Shown here piece by piece: positions 39,725-50,871 of a stretch of 52,474 nucleotides of DNA; within the stretch, counting starts at the first letter, position 1, and every line of letters starts with the position of its first letter. Made by a program: the position numbers and the translations under genes. Source of the stretch: Tolumonas sp. (GTDB lineage: Bacteria; Pseudomonadota; Gammaproteobacteria; Enterobacterales; Aeromonadaceae). The stretch covers positions 1-52,474 of the forward strand of contig JAQUHG010000003.1 in NCBI GenBank assembly GCA_028683735.1. Direction: 5' to 3'. The notes beneath the pieces are model-generated. The model was not told the origin of the DNA. It did no database searches and saw only the letters and a list, made by a program, of their open reading frames with translations.

Positions 39725-39748
39725 GGGACTGCTTGCAGTCCCTTTTTT
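39725..39748 (+). terminator. rho-independent terminator of malPQ
   Basis: GGGACTG (39725-39731), loop CTTG and CAGTCCC (39736-39742) form a perfect seven-pair stem followed by six T. Its T-run overlaps the stop codon of the convergent metallo-beta-lactamase-fold gene at 39747-39749. Confidence 0.9.
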
Positions 39749-40712
39749 ATCCCGCAGGGCTCGCCAACTCAAGAGCTGCACCGCGCACTAATTGCAGCGA
39801 TTGCCCGATCGCCGGGATCGCCAAACGAGTGGCCGGTAAATGGGCTTTATGCCATAAATCACGCAGTCGTAACGGCGGCTCTTGCAGCGGTTCATCGGTG
39901 AGTTTGAAGGTGCCCCAGTGCATGGCAACAAACAACTCGGCCCCTAAGGCGGCAAATGCCTTCATGGCATCGTCAGGGTCCATGTGTTGATGGCGCATAA
40001 ACCAGCGCGGCGCATAAGCACCGATCGGTAACATCGCCACATCAATCGGGCCACAACGCCGGCCAATCTCAGTAAAACCCTCAAACCAGGCGGTATCACC
40101 GGCGTGATAGGCACGAAAGCCGTCATGTTCTATGACAAAACCACCCCACCAGCTGGTGTTCATATCCAGCAAGCCACGACGGCTCCAATGTTCAGCAGGC
40201 ACAAAAGTCACTTTGATGCCGAACACGTCGGTTTGTTGCCACCATTCCAATTCCTGCACATGCGGAAAACCATTGCGCAGAAACCACTGTTTCATGCCGT
40301 GCGGCACCAGATATAACGGCGTCGAACCCAGTCGTTTCAGAGTTGGCACGTCCATATGGTCACGATGATTATGCGTGATCATCACCACATCAATGTTCTT
40401 CGGTAACGCCGACCAGCTTAAACCCGGCGCGACATTGCGCGGCACCACGCCACCCAGTGACGCCGACATCACCGGGTCGATCAGCATATTACAGCCCGCC
40501 AGTTGCAGCAGAAATGAGGAGTGGCCAATCCAGGTCAGCAGATCTTGCCCCGATTGCAGAATAGAGCCGTCGTTATGCACCACCGGCACCGGCACACCGG
40601 TACGCGGCGAACGTGGTTGCCGTTCCGCATGCCAGCCGGTTTGGCGACGCAGGATATGGCGGATGGGAAAGGCGCGTTGACGACCATCATGATTGGTATA
40701 GCGCATAGTCAT
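39747..40712 (-). CDS. metallo-beta-lactamase-fold hydrolase (RomA / NAPE-PLD-like)
   Basis: The 321-residue protein has the zinc-binding motif THNHRDHMD (His114, His116, Asp118, His119), further ligands in PAEHWS, HAGDTAWF and AMHWGTF, and the UlaG-like N-terminal strand LLTWIGHSSFLLQ. The N-terminus RYTNHDGRQRAFP and the general layout are those of the RomA/NAPE-PLD-like group, whose bacterial substrates are mostly unknown. No signal peptide is seen, so it is probably cytoplasmic. It sits alone between the malPQ and malEFG terminators. A role in maltose use is not indicated. Confidence 0.82.
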   Translation of the reverse strand: MTMRYTNHDGRQRAFPIRHILRRQTGWHAERQPRSPRTGVPVPVVHNDGSILQSGQDLLTWIGHSSFLLQLAGCNMLIDPVMSASLGGVVPRNVAPGLSWSALPKNIDVVMITHNHRDHMDVPTLKRLGSTPLYLVPHGMKQWFLRNGFPHVQELEWWQQTDVFGIKVTFVPAEHWSRRGLLDMNTSWWGGFVIEHDGFRAYHAGDTAWFEGFTEIGRRCGPIDVAMLPIGAYAPRWFMRHQHMDPDDAMKAFAALGAELFVAMHWGTFKLTDEPLQEPPLRLRDLWHKAHLPATRLAIPAIGQSLQLVRGAALELASPAG

Positions 40713-40770
40713 GTGATTCCTACAGCAAACGGAACAGAGCCAAGCCCCGTACTTAAGGAAAGCGTAGCAT

Positions 40771-40797
40771 AAAAAAATGCCAGTCTGGCGACTGGCA
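40771..40797 (-). terminator. rho-independent terminator of malEFG
   Basis: On the minus strand TGCCAGTC, loop GCCA and GACTGGCA form a perfect eight-pair stem followed by seven T. It lies about 55 bases past the malG stop codon. Confidence 0.92.
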
Positions 40798-40851
40798 TCC
40801 GGGAATAAACTCCGTCAAAACAAGGGACGATAAAAAAACCGAATGAAAAAA

Positions 40852-41742
40852 CTACCCTTTAACACCACCAGCGGTTAAACCGCCCACCAGCCAACGTTGC
40901 GCCAGCAGGAACACTACTGTGATTGGAATCGCTGACAGCACGGCGGCCGCGGCGAAATCCCCCCACAGATAGTTTTGTGGATACAGATATTGCTGCATGC
41001 CCACCGCCAGCGTGTAGCTGCCGACATCACGCAACAATAATGACGCGATCGGTACTTCTGTCACCGCACCGATGAACGACAAAATAAACACCACCGCCAA
41101 AATGGGCACCGACAGCGGCAATAACACCAGACGGAAGGCCTGCCACGGGGTGGCACCATCCAGCGCCGCCGCTTCTTCCAGCGAGCCGTCGATGGTTTCG
41201 AAATAACCTTTGATGGTCCAGACATGCAGCGCAATGCCGCCCAGATAAGCAAACACCAACCCGCCATGCGTATTCAGCCCCAGAAACGGAATGTATTGCC
41301 CGATCCGGTCAAATAACGCATACAACGCCACCAGTGACAGCACTGCCGGGAACATCTGGAAAATCAGCATTCCTTTCAGCAATGAACTCTTGCCACGGAA
41401 CTTCATGCGGGCAAACGCATACGCACAGGTGGTCGATAACGCCACGATACCGGTCGCCGTAATGGTGGCGACTTTCACCGAGTTCCACAGCCACAACAGC
41501 ACTGGGAACGGCGGTGGCGTTACTGTGCCGTCCGGATTGGTGATGCTGAAACCCAGTGCCAGTTTCCAGTGTTCCAATGACGGATGTGATGGGATCAACT
41601 CACCGGTAGCGAAGTTCCCGCTGCGCAGTGAAATGGCCACCACCATCAGTAACGGGAACATGATCAGCGCAATAAACACCCACAGACTAAGATGAGCAGC
41701 CCACAGGCGATAACGCAATGCTTTAGTTTGTACGATAGCCAT
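40852..41742 (-). CDS. malG: maltose/maltodextrin ABC transporter permease MalG
   Basis: MalG is one of the two inner membrane subunits of the MalFGK2 importer. The 296-residue protein has about six transmembrane segments and the EAA loop [21 protein letters not shown] that contacts MalK. The C-terminus [16 protein letters not shown] is the same as in E. coli, whose tail reaches into the binding site. AAGGAG precedes the start. It lies 12 bases after malF and closes malEFG. Confidence 0.97.
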   Translation of the reverse strand: MAIVQTKALRYRLWAAHLSLWVFIALIMFPLLMVVAISLRSGNFATGELIPSHPSLEHWKLALGFSITNPDGTVTPPPFPVLLWLWNSVKVATITATGIVALSTTCAYAFARMKFRGKSSLLKGMLIFQMFPAVLSLVALYALFDRIGQYIPFLGLNTHGGLVFAYLGGIALHVWTIKGYFETIDGSLEEAAALDGATPWQAFRLVLLPLSVPILAVVFILSFIGAVTEVPIASLLLRDVGSYTLAVGMQQYLYPQNYLWGDFAAAAVLSAIPITVVFLLAQRWLVGGLTAGGVKG

Positions 41743-41754
41743 AACAGCCGCTCC

Positions 41755-43341
41755 TTATTGTTCCAGACTCAGTTTGCTGGCTTTCAGGTTCAGAATTGCC
41801 AATCCACCCACCAGCAGGAAAATCAACGTGGCAATCGCCGCCGCCAGACCGAAGTCTTGTCCACCGCCGCCTTCGAAGGCAATGCGGTAGGTATAACTGA
41901 CCAACAGATCGGTATTACCGGCTGGGGTGCTGGTGCCGAGCATGTTCGGGCCACCGTTGGTCAGCAACTGGATCAACACGAAGTTATTGAAGTTGAAGGC
42001 AAAACAAGCAATCAGCAACGGGGTCAGCGGTTTGATCAGCAACGGTAAGGTGATACGGAAGAAGTTCTGCAGTGGGGTCGCACCATCCAATGCCGACGCT
42101 TCATACAAATCATCCGGGATCGCCTTCAGAAGCCCCATACACAGGATCATCATGTACGGATAACCCAGCCAGACGTTCACGATCAGGATCATCGCTTTCG
42201 CCAGCAGTGGGTCGGTAAACCAGGTTGGTTTGATGCCGAGCAGCTGTTCCAGCACCAGATTGATCTCACCAAAACTTTGGTTAAACAACCCTTTAAAAAT
42301 CAGGATTGAGATAAAGCCCGGTACCGCATACGGTAGAATCAACAGCAAACGATAGGTGGCTTTGCCCTGCAGTGGCTGCCACTGCACCAGACAAGCCAGC
42401 ACCATGCCGATCGCCAGCGTACACAACACGGTTAAGCCAGAGAACAGCACCGTCCAGATGAAGATCTTGATAAACGGCTGCTGAATCCCTTTGTCTTGCA
42501 ACACACGCAGGAAGTTATCCCAGCCAATGTTCACGGTGTAACCCGGGCTCATCGCCGACCCCGGCACCCACGCGCCTTTGGCGTCCACCGCCTGATAAAA
42601 GCCGGTTTTGTCGTTTGGTTGATACAACTGGCTGGTCTGATTATTCAGTAAACCCCGACCATCACTTTGTAACGTATATAACGGGCGAGTGGCCGAGAAC
42701 TGACGTAATGAACTCATTACCAATTCGCTGCCATCCGGCATGACCGCGGTCAGTTGGCCCAGTGCCTGACGGTTTTTGGTGATCACCCGCAGTGGCGCTT
42801 TTTCCGCCTCGGCCAGTGTGGTTTGTGTTTCCATTTTCAGCCGCTGTGGCTGGTTATCCAGCACAAATGGTGCGGATAACAGGATCTGATTGCTGTCTGG
42901 GTCTTGCAGCTGTAACTGCCAATGCCCGTCACTACCCAGCAGGGTAAAACTCAAGGTGTTACCACTTTGAAACTGGCGTTGCAGCAGCACGGATTGTGCA
43001 CGCTCAAAGCTCAGCTGATGCACGGCACTGTAATTGGTAAACGCAATGCCGGTGGTGCAAAACAACGGAAACAACACAAACAGCCCCATGCCCACCAGCC
43101 CCGGGTAGACATAGCGCCACGAATAGGCTTTTTTGCTGGCAAACAGATATAACCCTGTGCCAACCAGCAACAGCGTCAGCATGGCAAACAGATATTCGCG
43201 CTGCGCGTACATCTGCACAATTAAGTAACCGTTCAGCACGGCCACCAGGCCAAGTAACGAACGGGAAAAGATCGCGCTGCGCCACCACTTCTGATTCTGT
43301 GGCAGGCGCGGCGGAGTGGTATGGGCAACCGATAACTGCAT
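41755..43341 (-). CDS. malF: maltose/maltodextrin ABC transporter permease MalF
   Basis: MalF holds the main maltose-binding site in the membrane and the large periplasmic P2 loop that docks MalE. The 528-residue protein (514 in E. coli) shows hydrophobic helices near the N-terminus, a long hydrophilic periplasmic stretch (about 110-270), and the EAA loop YEASALDGATPLQNFFRITLP. GGAG precedes the ATG. A perfect eight-pair stem-loop separates it from malE. Confidence 0.96.
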   Translation of the reverse strand: MQLSVAHTTPPRLPQNQKWWRSAIFSRSLLGLVAVLNGYLIVQMYAQREYLFAMLTLLLVGTGLYLFASKKAYSWRYVYPGLVGMGLFVLFPLFCTTGIAFTNYSAVHQLSFERAQSVLLQRQFQSGNTLSFTLLGSDGHWQLQLQDPDSNQILLSAPFVLDNQPQRLKMETQTTLAEAEKAPLRVITKNRQALGQLTAVMPDGSELVMSSLRQFSATRPLYTLQSDGRGLLNNQTSQLYQPNDKTGFYQAVDAKGAWVPGSAMSPGYTVNIGWDNFLRVLQDKGIQQPFIKIFIWTVLFSGLTVLCTLAIGMVLACLVQWQPLQGKATYRLLLILPYAVPGFISILIFKGLFNQSFGEINLVLEQLLGIKPTWFTDPLLAKAMILIVNVWLGYPYMMILCMGLLKAIPDDLYEASALDGATPLQNFFRITLPLLIKPLTPLLIACFAFNFNNFVLIQLLTNGGPNMLGTSTPAGNTDLLVSYTYRIAFEGGGGQDFGLAAAIATLIFLLVGGLAILNLKASKLSLEQ

Positions 43342-43365
43342 GAGGCACTCCGTCTGATTACAACT

Positions 43366-43385
43366 GAGGGCGGCAACCCGCCCTC
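43366..43385 (-). other. malE-malF intercistronic stem-loop
   Basis: GAGGGCGG (43366-43373) and CCGCCCTC (43378-43385) form a perfect GC-rich stem with a four-base loop and no T-run. In E. coli, REP elements at this junction stabilise malE mRNA and lower malF expression. This sequence is a plain hairpin in the same place, so the same role is inferred. Confidence 0.7.
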
Positions 43386-43411
43386 TTATTCTGACTACGA
43401 CGAGCGGGGTA

Positions 43412-44593
43412 TTACTTCGTCATTTGTTTGGCAACTTCGTCCAGTGCGGCTTTCACCGGCTGGCGACCTGTGGTCGCATTGATAATGGCGTTTTTCTCGG
43501 CATACCAGAACGCCGTCATCTGCGGGATGTTTGGCATGATTTCACCTTCACGCGCATTCGCCATGGTCGCGGCGATACGAGGGTCAGCTTCCAGTTTCTT
43601 CTGATAAGACATCAGCGAAACCGCGCCCAACGGTTTGTCTTTGTTAACCGAGGCCAGACCTTCGTCGGTCAGCAGGTAGTTTTCCAGAAACTCTGCCGCC
43701 AGATCTTTATTCGGGCTGGCTGAGTTAATACCGGCGGTCAACACACCGACAAAGGCTTTCGACATTTTGCCTTTGAAGGTTGGCAACTGTGCAACACCAT
43801 AATGGATACCGCTCTTATCGGAGTTGCTCCATGCCCACGGACCATTGATGGTCATCGCGGTTTCACCTTTATTGAAGGCGGCATCGGCAATCGAGTAATC
43901 CACATCTGCTGAGATGTGTTTGTTTTTGATTAAATCGACAATGAATTGCAGGCTGGATTGCGCACCGGCATTGTTCACGCCGACATTTTTCGCATCATAC
44001 CCTTCTGGTGTGGCTTTGAAGGCATAACCACCCGCTGCTGCCAGCAATGGCCAAGAGAAGTATGGCTCTTGCAGGTTCCACATGATGGCACTCTTACCTT
44101 TGGCGCGTAACTCTTTATCTAAAGCCGGAATTTCTTCCCAGCTCTTCGGCGGAGTCTTGATCAAGTCTTTGTTATAAATCAGCGATAACGCTTCGACTGC
44201 CACCGGATAACCGATCAACTTGCCGTTAAAACGCACTGCATCCCAAGTGAACGGGAACATTTTGTCTTTCAATGCTTTTGATGGATGCACTTCGGTCAGT
44301 AAACCGGATTGCGCGTAACCACCGAAACGGTCGTGAGCCCAGAACACGATATCCGGGCCATCACCAGTGGCAGCCACTTGCGGATATTTCTCTTCCATTT
44401 TATCCGGATGTTCCACCAGCACCTGTACGCCGGTGTCTTTTTCAAATTTTTTGCCGACTTCCGCCAGACCGTTATAACCTTTATCACCATTGATCCAGAT
44501 AACCAGTTTCCCTTCCTGCAATTTGGCCATCGCCGGTGCAGAAATTACGAGAGCTGCTAATGCGGTCAGCGCCAGATTTTTTATCTTTTTCAT
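43412..44593 (-). CDS. malE: periplasmic maltose/maltodextrin-binding protein MalE
   Basis: MalE captures maltodextrins in the periplasm for MalFGK2. The chosen start at 44593 gives a 26-residue signal peptide of the E. coli kind ([20 protein letters not shown], then AMA before [17 protein letters not shown]) and is preceded by AAGGATG. A long in-frame upstream extension to 44734 has no family support. The 393-residue product has the conserved [45 protein letters not shown] split across two lines of the fold, and INGPWAWSN. It is divergent from malK, with MalT boxes between. Confidence 0.97.
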   Translation of the reverse strand: MKKIKNLALTALAALVISAPAMAKLQEGKLVIWINGDKGYNGLAEVGKKFEKDTGVQVLVEHPDKMEEKYPQVAATGDGPDIVFWAHDRFGGYAQSGLLTEVHPSKALKDKMFPFTWDAVRFNGKLIGYPVAVEALSLIYNKDLIKTPPKSWEEIPALDKELRAKGKSAIMWNLQEPYFSWPLLAAAGGYAFKATPEGYDAKNVGVNNAGAQSSLQFIVDLIKNKHISADVDYSIADAAFNKGETAMTINGPWAWSNSDKSGIHYGVAQLPTFKGKMSKAFVGVLTAGINSASPNKDLAAEFLENYLLTDEGLASVNKDKPLGAVSLMSYQKKLEADPRIAATMANAREGEIMPNIPQMTAFWYAEKNAIINATTGRQPVKAALDEVAKQMTK

Positions 44594-44734
44594 TGTCACA
44601 TCCTTCTTGAATGGCATAACGAAGCTGTTAGATAGTCCGGAGAAAAGGGGGATAACTGAGACAACACAGAAACTGCATCGACCTTCTTTTCCGGCAACGG
44701 TACACAGTCTGCAGTGGCGTAGCGATACTGGCAT

Positions 44735-44744
44735 CCTCCTCCCT
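44735..44744 (-). promoter_or_regulatory. MalT box, malE side
   Basis: Read on the minus strand AGGGAGGAGG matches GGGGAGGAGG at nine of ten positions. A weaker G-rich box (GGGGGAGGGG, 44751-44760) lies just upstream in the same orientation. These would serve the malE promoter, about 140 bases before its start codon. Confidence 0.5.
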
Positions 44745-44793
44745 TCTACGCCCCTCCCCCTGATTTGTGTGAGCCAGTCAGCACAACCATAGG

Positions 44794-44816
44794 TTTTGTG
44801 CGCTGGCGCAACAAAA
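44794..44816. promoter_or_regulatory. imperfect palindrome in the malE-malK control region
   Basis: TTTTGTGCGC (44794-44803), two bases, and GCGCAACAAAA (44806-44816) form an inverted repeat that is perfect except for one extra base in the right arm. It does not look like a MalT box. It could be an extra operator, possibly of the LacI type, or an RNA hairpin. Confidence 0.4.
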
Positions 44817-44830
44817 TCACCTGCTCAGTT

Positions 44831-44846
44831 TGCGGTAAACCTCACA
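44831..44846 (-). promoter_or_regulatory. candidate CRP site between malE and malK
   Basis: On the minus strand TGTGA-N6-CCGCA matches the CRP consensus at 8 of 10 positions and is flanked by AAAA. A poorer candidate (TGTGA-N6-CAGCA) lies at 44768-44783. CRP sites lie between the MalT box groups in the E. coli malE-malK region, so the position fits. Confidence 0.4.
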
Positions 44847-44912
44847 CATTTTCTGCTAATTCAAGGTTTAACCCGCCACTCCACCAATCCGCCGACTAAC
44901 CTCCTCCACCCG

Positions 44913-44922
44913 CCTCATCCCC
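44913..44922 (-). promoter_or_regulatory. perfect MalT box, malK side
   Basis: On the minus strand the sequence is GGGGATGAGG, identical to the MalT box consensus. A second, weaker box (GTGGAGGAGG, 44900-44909) follows in the same orientation, so a direct repeat of boxes is present, as in E. coli mal promoters. Confidence 0.7.
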
Positions 44923-44940
44923 CTCGAAAAACTTTTTTTT

Positions 44941-44977
44941 GGATGATTTACGCCTCGCTAACCCCGCGCACTATGAG
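44941..44977 (+). promoter_or_regulatory. candidate malK promoter
   Basis: The MalT box core GGATGA (44941-44946) is followed by TATGAG (44972-44977), a possible -10 with no good -35, as expected for a MalT-dependent promoter. Transcription would start near 44984, with the box about 40 bases upstream and a leader of about 55 bases. Confidence 0.4.
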
Positions 44978-45038
44978 CACCAGTCAGTAATCCGGTAGCA
45001 ACACAAAATCCGGGACATTCGGTGGTAAGGAGTAATTC

Positions 45039-46148
45039 ATGGCGGGCGTGACACTACATAACGTAAGCAAAACCTACGGGGATGTGGCGATTTCCAAAGA
45101 CATCAATCTGGAGATCCATAACGGCGAATTTGTGGTCTTTGTCGGTCCGTCCGGCTGCGGTAAATCGACGCTGCTGCGCATGATTGCAGGCTTAGAAGAC
45201 ATTACCGCCGGTGATTTGATGATCGGCGAGAAACGCATGAACGATGTACCTCCAGCAGAACGCGGTGTCGGCATGGTGTTTCAATCGTATGCGCTCTATC
45301 CGCATCTTTCGGTGGCCGACAACATGTCGTTTGGCCTGAAACTGGCCGGCGCAGATAAACCGCAGATCCAACAACGCGTCAATCACGCCTCGGAAGTGCT
45401 GCAACTAGCACATCTGCTCGATCGCAAACCGAAAGCCTTATCCGGCGGTCAGCGTCAGCGCGTCGCCATTGGCCGCACCCTGGTGGCCGAACCGCAAGTG
45501 TTCCTGCTCGATGAACCACTGTCGAACCTCGATGCCGGCCTACGCGTGCAAATGCGCATCGAAATTGCCCGCCTGCATAAACGGCTGCGCAGCACCATGA
45601 TTTACGTCACTCACGATCAGGTCGAAGCGATGACACTGGCCGACAAGATCGTGGTGCTGGAAGGTGGCCGTATTGCACAGGTCGGTAAACCACTTGAGCT
45701 ATACCACTACCCGGCCAACCGGTTTGTCGCCGGCTTTATCGGTTCGCCAAAAATGAACTTCCTGCCGGTGCGGGTGCATGCCACCGAAGCCGAGCGCGTG
45801 CAGGTCGAACTGCCGGATGAACAGCTGTTATGGCTGCAGGTAGATGGCCGCGATCTACAGGTCGGCAGCATGCTGTCACTCGGTATTCGCCCGGAACATC
45901 TGTTGCCCGGTGACGAAGCCGAATACCGCCTGCGCGGTGAAATCAGCGTGGTCGAACAGCTGGGCAACGAAACCCAGATCCACGTGCAAATGCCGACTAT
46001 TCAACAAAACCTGGTCTATCGCCACAACGACGTCGCCCTGGTCGAGGAAGGCTCGATGATTGAAATCGGCCTGCCCGTCCATCGCTGTCATCTGTTCCGG
46101 GAGGATGGCACCGCCTGCCGTCGTCTGCATAAAGAATTGGGCGTCTAG
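45039..46148 (+). CDS. malK: maltose/maltodextrin ABC transporter ATPase MalK (first copy)
   Basis: MalK drives MalFG and, when idle, holds MalT inactive. The 369-residue protein has [38 protein letters not shown] (usually DAAL) and the switch histidine in YVTHDQ. The C-terminal regulatory domain ends [20 protein letters not shown], nearly as in E. coli MalK, so control of MalT and by EIIA-Glc is likely kept. AAGGAG precedes the ATG. It heads malK-lamB-malM and is about 77 percent identical by eye to the second copy at 48663-49772. Confidence 0.96.
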   Translation: MAGVTLHNVSKTYGDVAISKDINLEIHNGEFVVFVGPSGCGKSTLLRMIAGLEDITAGDLMIGEKRMNDVPPAERGVGMVFQSYALYPHLSVADNMSFGLKLAGADKPQIQQRVNHASEVLQLAHLLDRKPKALSGGQRQRVAIGRTLVAEPQVFLLDEPLSNLDAGLRVQMRIEIARLHKRLRSTMIYVTHDQVEAMTLADKIVVLEGGRIAQVGKPLELYHYPANRFVAGFIGSPKMNFLPVRVHATEAERVQVELPDEQLLWLQVDGRDLQVGSMLSLGIRPEHLLPGDEAEYRLRGEISVVEQLGNETQIHVQMPTIQQNLVYRHNDVALVEEGSMIEIGLPVHRCHLFREDGTACRRLHKELGV

Positions 46149-47498
<1,350 letters not shown>

Positions 47499-47534
47499 AA
47501 CTTAGGTTGTCACACGTTAGTTGACACCTTATCA

Positions 47535-47556
47535 AACCGGCTCTGCGGAGCCGGTT
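47535..47556 (+). other. lamB-malM stem-loop
   Basis: AACCGGCTC, loop TGCG and GAGCCGGTT form a perfect nine-pair stem. Only GTTCTCC follows, so intrinsic termination is doubtful. It likely stabilises the lamB message or reduces readthrough to malM. Confidence 0.65.
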
Positions 47557-47594
47557 GTTCTCCGTTCCTTTATCGCTGTTTGTAAGGATCTCTT

Positions 47595-48479
47595 ATGAAA
47601 CACACTGCGCTCGCCCTCTGCCTTTCTTTGACGCTGACCAGCCTCTCCGCCTTCGCAACCGATTCTTCTGCGGCGCCCTCTCTTACCACGGCGCAGTTAC
47701 AAACCATACACTGGCAACCAACCTCGCTCGGACAAACGCAGGAATTTGATCTGAGCAGTGCCGGACAAACCGCCACCTTTACCGATGCCAGTGGCAAAGT
47801 GCTGGCGCTGCAATTACCCGCCGATCATGGTGCGCTGACCATCCGGGTACGCAGTCTGATCGAGGGTAAACAGGTGTTCGCCCCCAACGTACTGGTCTTG
47901 GACCAACAACAACGACCTGCTGCGTTTTACCCCAGCAACCAGTTCAGTTATCAACCCGCGTCGCTGCTGACCGGTGATCGTCTGGAAAGTACATTGAAGC
48001 TCTCACCAGCACCGGGGCAAAAAAGCATCTATCTGCTGGTCTACACCACATCGCGGGATTTACAGCAGCAGACCATCCTGCAAGGCGCGTCAAAAGCCTA
48101 TGCCAAAGCCACCGGCAACCAGCCGCCAGACATTCCCGATCCAGTCGCACAACACGCCAACAGTGGTCAGCTTAGTCTGAAAATCAGCGCCGAACGCACC
48201 AACGATACTATTAGTATCGGCAGCACTAGCATCGGCAATAATGACACCACCGCCATTGCGACACCGCTCTCAGCCGCCAGTTCACCGGCTGTCACTGAGA
48301 AAGCAGCAACCACCGTGGCCTTATTACCCGCCACCGAAAATTACTTTAACCAGCAGATCCGTCAGGCAGTCAAAGCTGGCGATCTATCGCAAGCCTTAAC
48401 CCTGCTGCAAGAAGCCGAACGTCTGGGTTCATCATCTGCCCGTGCCACTTTCATGGACAATGTGCAGCCACGCCATTAA
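47595..48479 (+). CDS. malM: periplasmic maltose operon protein MalM
   Basis: MalM is a periplasmic or outer-membrane-associated protein of the malK-lamB-malM operon with no established function. The 294-residue product has a signal peptide (about 1-21, ending AFA before TDSSA), a beta-rich N-terminal domain, a low-complexity Ser/Thr/Ala linker near 205-240, and a helical C-terminus (YFNQQIRQAVKAGDLSQALTLL split over two turns). Its position after lamB and its length (306 in E. coli) support the name more than single residues do. Confidence 0.85.
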   Translation: MKHTALALCLSLTLTSLSAFATDSSAAPSLTTAQLQTIHWQPTSLGQTQEFDLSSAGQTATFTDASGKVLALQLPADHGALTIRVRSLIEGKQVFAPNVLVLDQQQRPAAFYPSNQFSYQPASLLTGDRLESTLKLSPAPGQKSIYLLVYTTSRDLQQQTILQGASKAYAKATGNQPPDIPDPVAQHANSGQLSLKISAERTNDTISIGSTSIGNNDTTAIATPLSAASSPAVTEKAATTVALLPATENYFNQQIRQAVKAGDLSQALTLLQEAERLGSSSARATFMDNVQPRH

Positions 48480-48662
48480 ACCATTCCACCCGTGCGTAAA
48501 AATGGCCTGCCTATATCCGGGCAGGCTCATCAGCCGAAAAGCCCGCCGCTTCGCAAAAATACACCTTCAGGATTTCCTCATGCCCCGACTCAGGGCATTA
48601 TTCTCACCTAACGGTGTAATAAGTTCATTCCACCAGCAAAAACAAGCAGTAAGGAGCCAGAT
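48480..48662 (+). other. malM - second malK intergenic region with a stem-loop
   Basis: At 48504-48527, GGCCTGCC and GGCAGGCT pair (seven Watson-Crick pairs plus one G-U) around an eight-base loop, without a T-run. A MalT-box-like GGGGCATGAGG with one extra base is on the minus strand near 48575-48585. No clear promoter is visible, so the second malK may be read from malK-lamB-malM. Confidence 0.45.
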
Positions 48663-49772
48663 ATGGCGGGAGTCATCCTGCGTAACGTCAGTAAAACCTT
48701 CGGCGATGTCACCATTTCCAAAGACATCAATCTGGATATTAACGACGGTGAGTTCGTGGTATTTGTTGGCCCGTCCGGTTGTGGCAAATCCACCTTACTG
48801 CGCATGATCGCCGGTCTGGAAGATATCACTTCCGGTGATTTACTGATCGGTGAACAACGCATGAATGACGTTCCGCCTGCCGAGCGCGGTGTCGGCATGG
48901 TGTTCCAATCCTATGCGCTCTATCCGCACCTGAGTGTGGCTGACAATATGTCGTTTGGCCTGAAGCTGGCCGGCACTCACAAAGTGGAAATTCAGCAGCG
49001 CGTGCAGCAAGCCGCCGATATTTTGCAACTAAGTGCCTTACTGGAACGCCAACCGAAAGCACTGTCCGGTGGTCAACGGCAGCGGGTAGCGATTGGTCGT
49101 ACCCTGGTGGCAGAACCACATGTATTCCTGCTTGATGAACCGCTGTCCAATCTGGATGCCGCGTTACGGGTGCAAATGCGCATTGAGCTGGCCCGGCTGC
49201 ACAAACGACTGGGCTGCACCATGATTTACGTCACCCACGATCAGATCGAAGCCATGACACTGGCGCATAAAATCGTCGTGTTGGATGGTGGCGCCATCTC
49301 TCAGGTGGGCAAACCTCTCGAACTCTACCATTACCCGGCTAACCGTTTTGTCGCCGGTTTTATTGGTTCCCCGAAAATGAATTTCCTGCCCGTCACCGTG
49401 CTGGCCGTAGAAGCACAACAGGTAGAAGTGGAGCTGATGGGGCAAACCCGTCTCTGGCTGACGGTCGACGGCAGCAATGTCACAGTCGGCGAGCCGATGA
49501 CGCTGGGTATTCGCCCCGAACATCTGCTGGATGCCGATAACAGTCAGCATCAGTTATATGGTGAAATTCTGGTGGTCGAGCAACTTGGCAACGAAACCCA
49601 AATACATCTGCAACTGCCAGGTTATACCGAGCCGCTGGTGTATCGCCACCATGATGTCGCCGTCGTTGCGGAAGGTGTACCACTGGCGATCGGAATTCCG
49701 GCGGAGCGTTGTCATCTGTTTCACGCCGATGGACGCGCATGCCGCCGACTGCATCCGGAACCCGGCGTGTAA
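48663..49772 (+). CDS. second MalK-type ABC transporter ATPase
   Basis: This 369-residue protein is a full-length paralogue of the malK product at 45039-46148, with intact [38 protein letters not shown] and YVTHDQ. Aligned without gaps by eye, 33 of the first 244 residues differ (about 86 percent identical) but 51 of the last 125 differ (about 59 percent). The change is therefore concentrated in the regulatory domain that in E. coli MalK contacts MalT and EIIA-Glc. No extra permease genes accompany it, so it may share MalFG or serve another importer as a common ATPase. AAGGAG precedes the start. Confidence 0.92.
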   Translation: MAGVILRNVSKTFGDVTISKDINLDINDGEFVVFVGPSGCGKSTLLRMIAGLEDITSGDLLIGEQRMNDVPPAERGVGMVFQSYALYPHLSVADNMSFGLKLAGTHKVEIQQRVQQAADILQLSALLERQPKALSGGQRQRVAIGRTLVAEPHVFLLDEPLSNLDAALRVQMRIELARLHKRLGCTMIYVTHDQIEAMTLAHKIVVLDGGAISQVGKPLELYHYPANRFVAGFIGSPKMNFLPVTVLAVEAQQVEVELMGQTRLWLTVDGSNVTVGEPMTLGIRPEHLLDADNSQHQLYGEILVVEQLGNETQIHLQLPGYTEPLVYRHHDVAVVAEGVPLAIGIPAERCHLFHADGRACRRLHPEPGV

Positions 49773-49871
49773 TGCAGAACAAACTGCAGTCTGCGTTAAA
49801 TATGGTAAACTGGGCTCATATTCTCAGTAGCCACTGAGCATCTTTAGATAACGTCTGCGAGGCGATAGCAC

Positions 49872-50825
49872 ATGATCATCGTAACTGGTGGCGCCGGTTT
49901 TATCGGCAGTAATCTGGTAAAAGCATTAAACCAAGCGGGTCGTAAAGACATCGTCGTGGTTGACGATCTGACTGACGGCACCAAATTTGCCAATCTGGTT
50001 GATCTCGATATCGCTGATTACATTGATAAAGACGAGTTTATTGCCCGCATCGTTTCCGGCGATCATTTCGAAGAGTGGGGCGGCATCAGCGCCATTCTGC
50101 ACCAAGGCGCCTGTTCAGCCACCACCGAGTGGAACGGCAAATTTGTGATGGACGTCAACTACGAATACTCCAAAGACCTGCTGCATTACTGTCTGGAATA
50201 TGGCGTGCAGTTTATTTACGCCTCTTCTGCCGCCACTTACGGCGGCCGCAATGACAACTTCATCGAAGAGCGTCGTTTTGAACAACCGCTGAACGTCTAT
50301 GGCTACTCAAAATTCCTGTTTGATGAATATGTGCGTCGTATTCTGCCGGAAACCGATCTGCAGATCGTGGGCTTAAAATATTTCAACGTGTATGGCCCGC
50401 GTGAACAGCATAAAGGCAGCATGGCCAGCGTGGCATTCCACCTGAATAATCAGGTGCTGAAAGGTGAAAACGTCAAACTGTTCGAAGGTTGTGACGGCTT
50501 CCCGAACGGCGGTCAGACCCGCGACTTCATCTACGTGGAAGATGTCGCCAAAGTGGTGCTGTGGTTTATGAACCACCCGGACAAATCCGGCATCTTCAAC
50601 TGCGGTACTGGCAAAGCAGAGCCATTCCAGAACGTCGCCGAAGCAGTATTGAAACACCACGGGAAAGGTGAAATTGAGTACATTCCGTTCCCAGACCACC
50701 TGAAGGGCCGTTACCAGAGCTTCACTCAAGCTGATCTGACCAAACTGCGTGCCACCGGCTGTGATGTGAAATTCCGCACCGTCGCGGAAGGTGTCGCTGA
50801 ATACATGGCGTGGTTAAACAAATAA
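49872..50825 (+). CDS. hldD: ADP-L-glycero-D-manno-heptose 6-epimerase
   Basis: HldD makes ADP-L-glycero-D-manno-heptose, the heptose donor of the lipopolysaccharide inner core. The 317-residue short-chain dehydrogenase/epimerase has the nucleotide-binding motif GGAGFIGSN at residues 6-14, SSAATYGG, the catalytic YGYSKF pair, and [21 protein letters not shown], all close to E. coli HldD (310 residues). GAGG lies nine bases before the ATG. It starts the lipopolysaccharide region that continues beyond the window. Confidence 0.96.
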   Translation: MIIVTGGAGFIGSNLVKALNQAGRKDIVVVDDLTDGTKFANLVDLDIADYIDKDEFIARIVSGDHFEEWGGISAILHQGACSATTEWNGKFVMDVNYEYSKDLLHYCLEYGVQFIYASSAATYGGRNDNFIEERRFEQPLNVYGYSKFLFDEYVRRILPETDLQIVGLKYFNVYGPREQHKGSMASVAFHLNNQVLKGENVKLFEGCDGFPNGGQTRDFIYVEDVAKVVLWFMNHPDKSGIFNCGTGKAEPFQNVAEAVLKHHGKGEIEYIPFPDHLKGRYQSFTQADLTKLRATGCDVKFRTVAEGVAEYMAWLNK

Positions 50826-50871
50826 CCCTGTTGTTGGGGGTCTCAGGCCCCGCAGTTGCGAGATTGATTGC

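Noticed and set aside
39718..39748. Bidirectional terminator for malQ and the metallohydrolase gene
   Set aside because: On the minus strand the stem is followed by A, not T, so it can only terminate malPQ.
44594..44734. Upstream extension of MalE starting at 44734
   Set aside because: It would place 47 residues before a perfect E. coli-like signal peptide and cover the malE promoter region.
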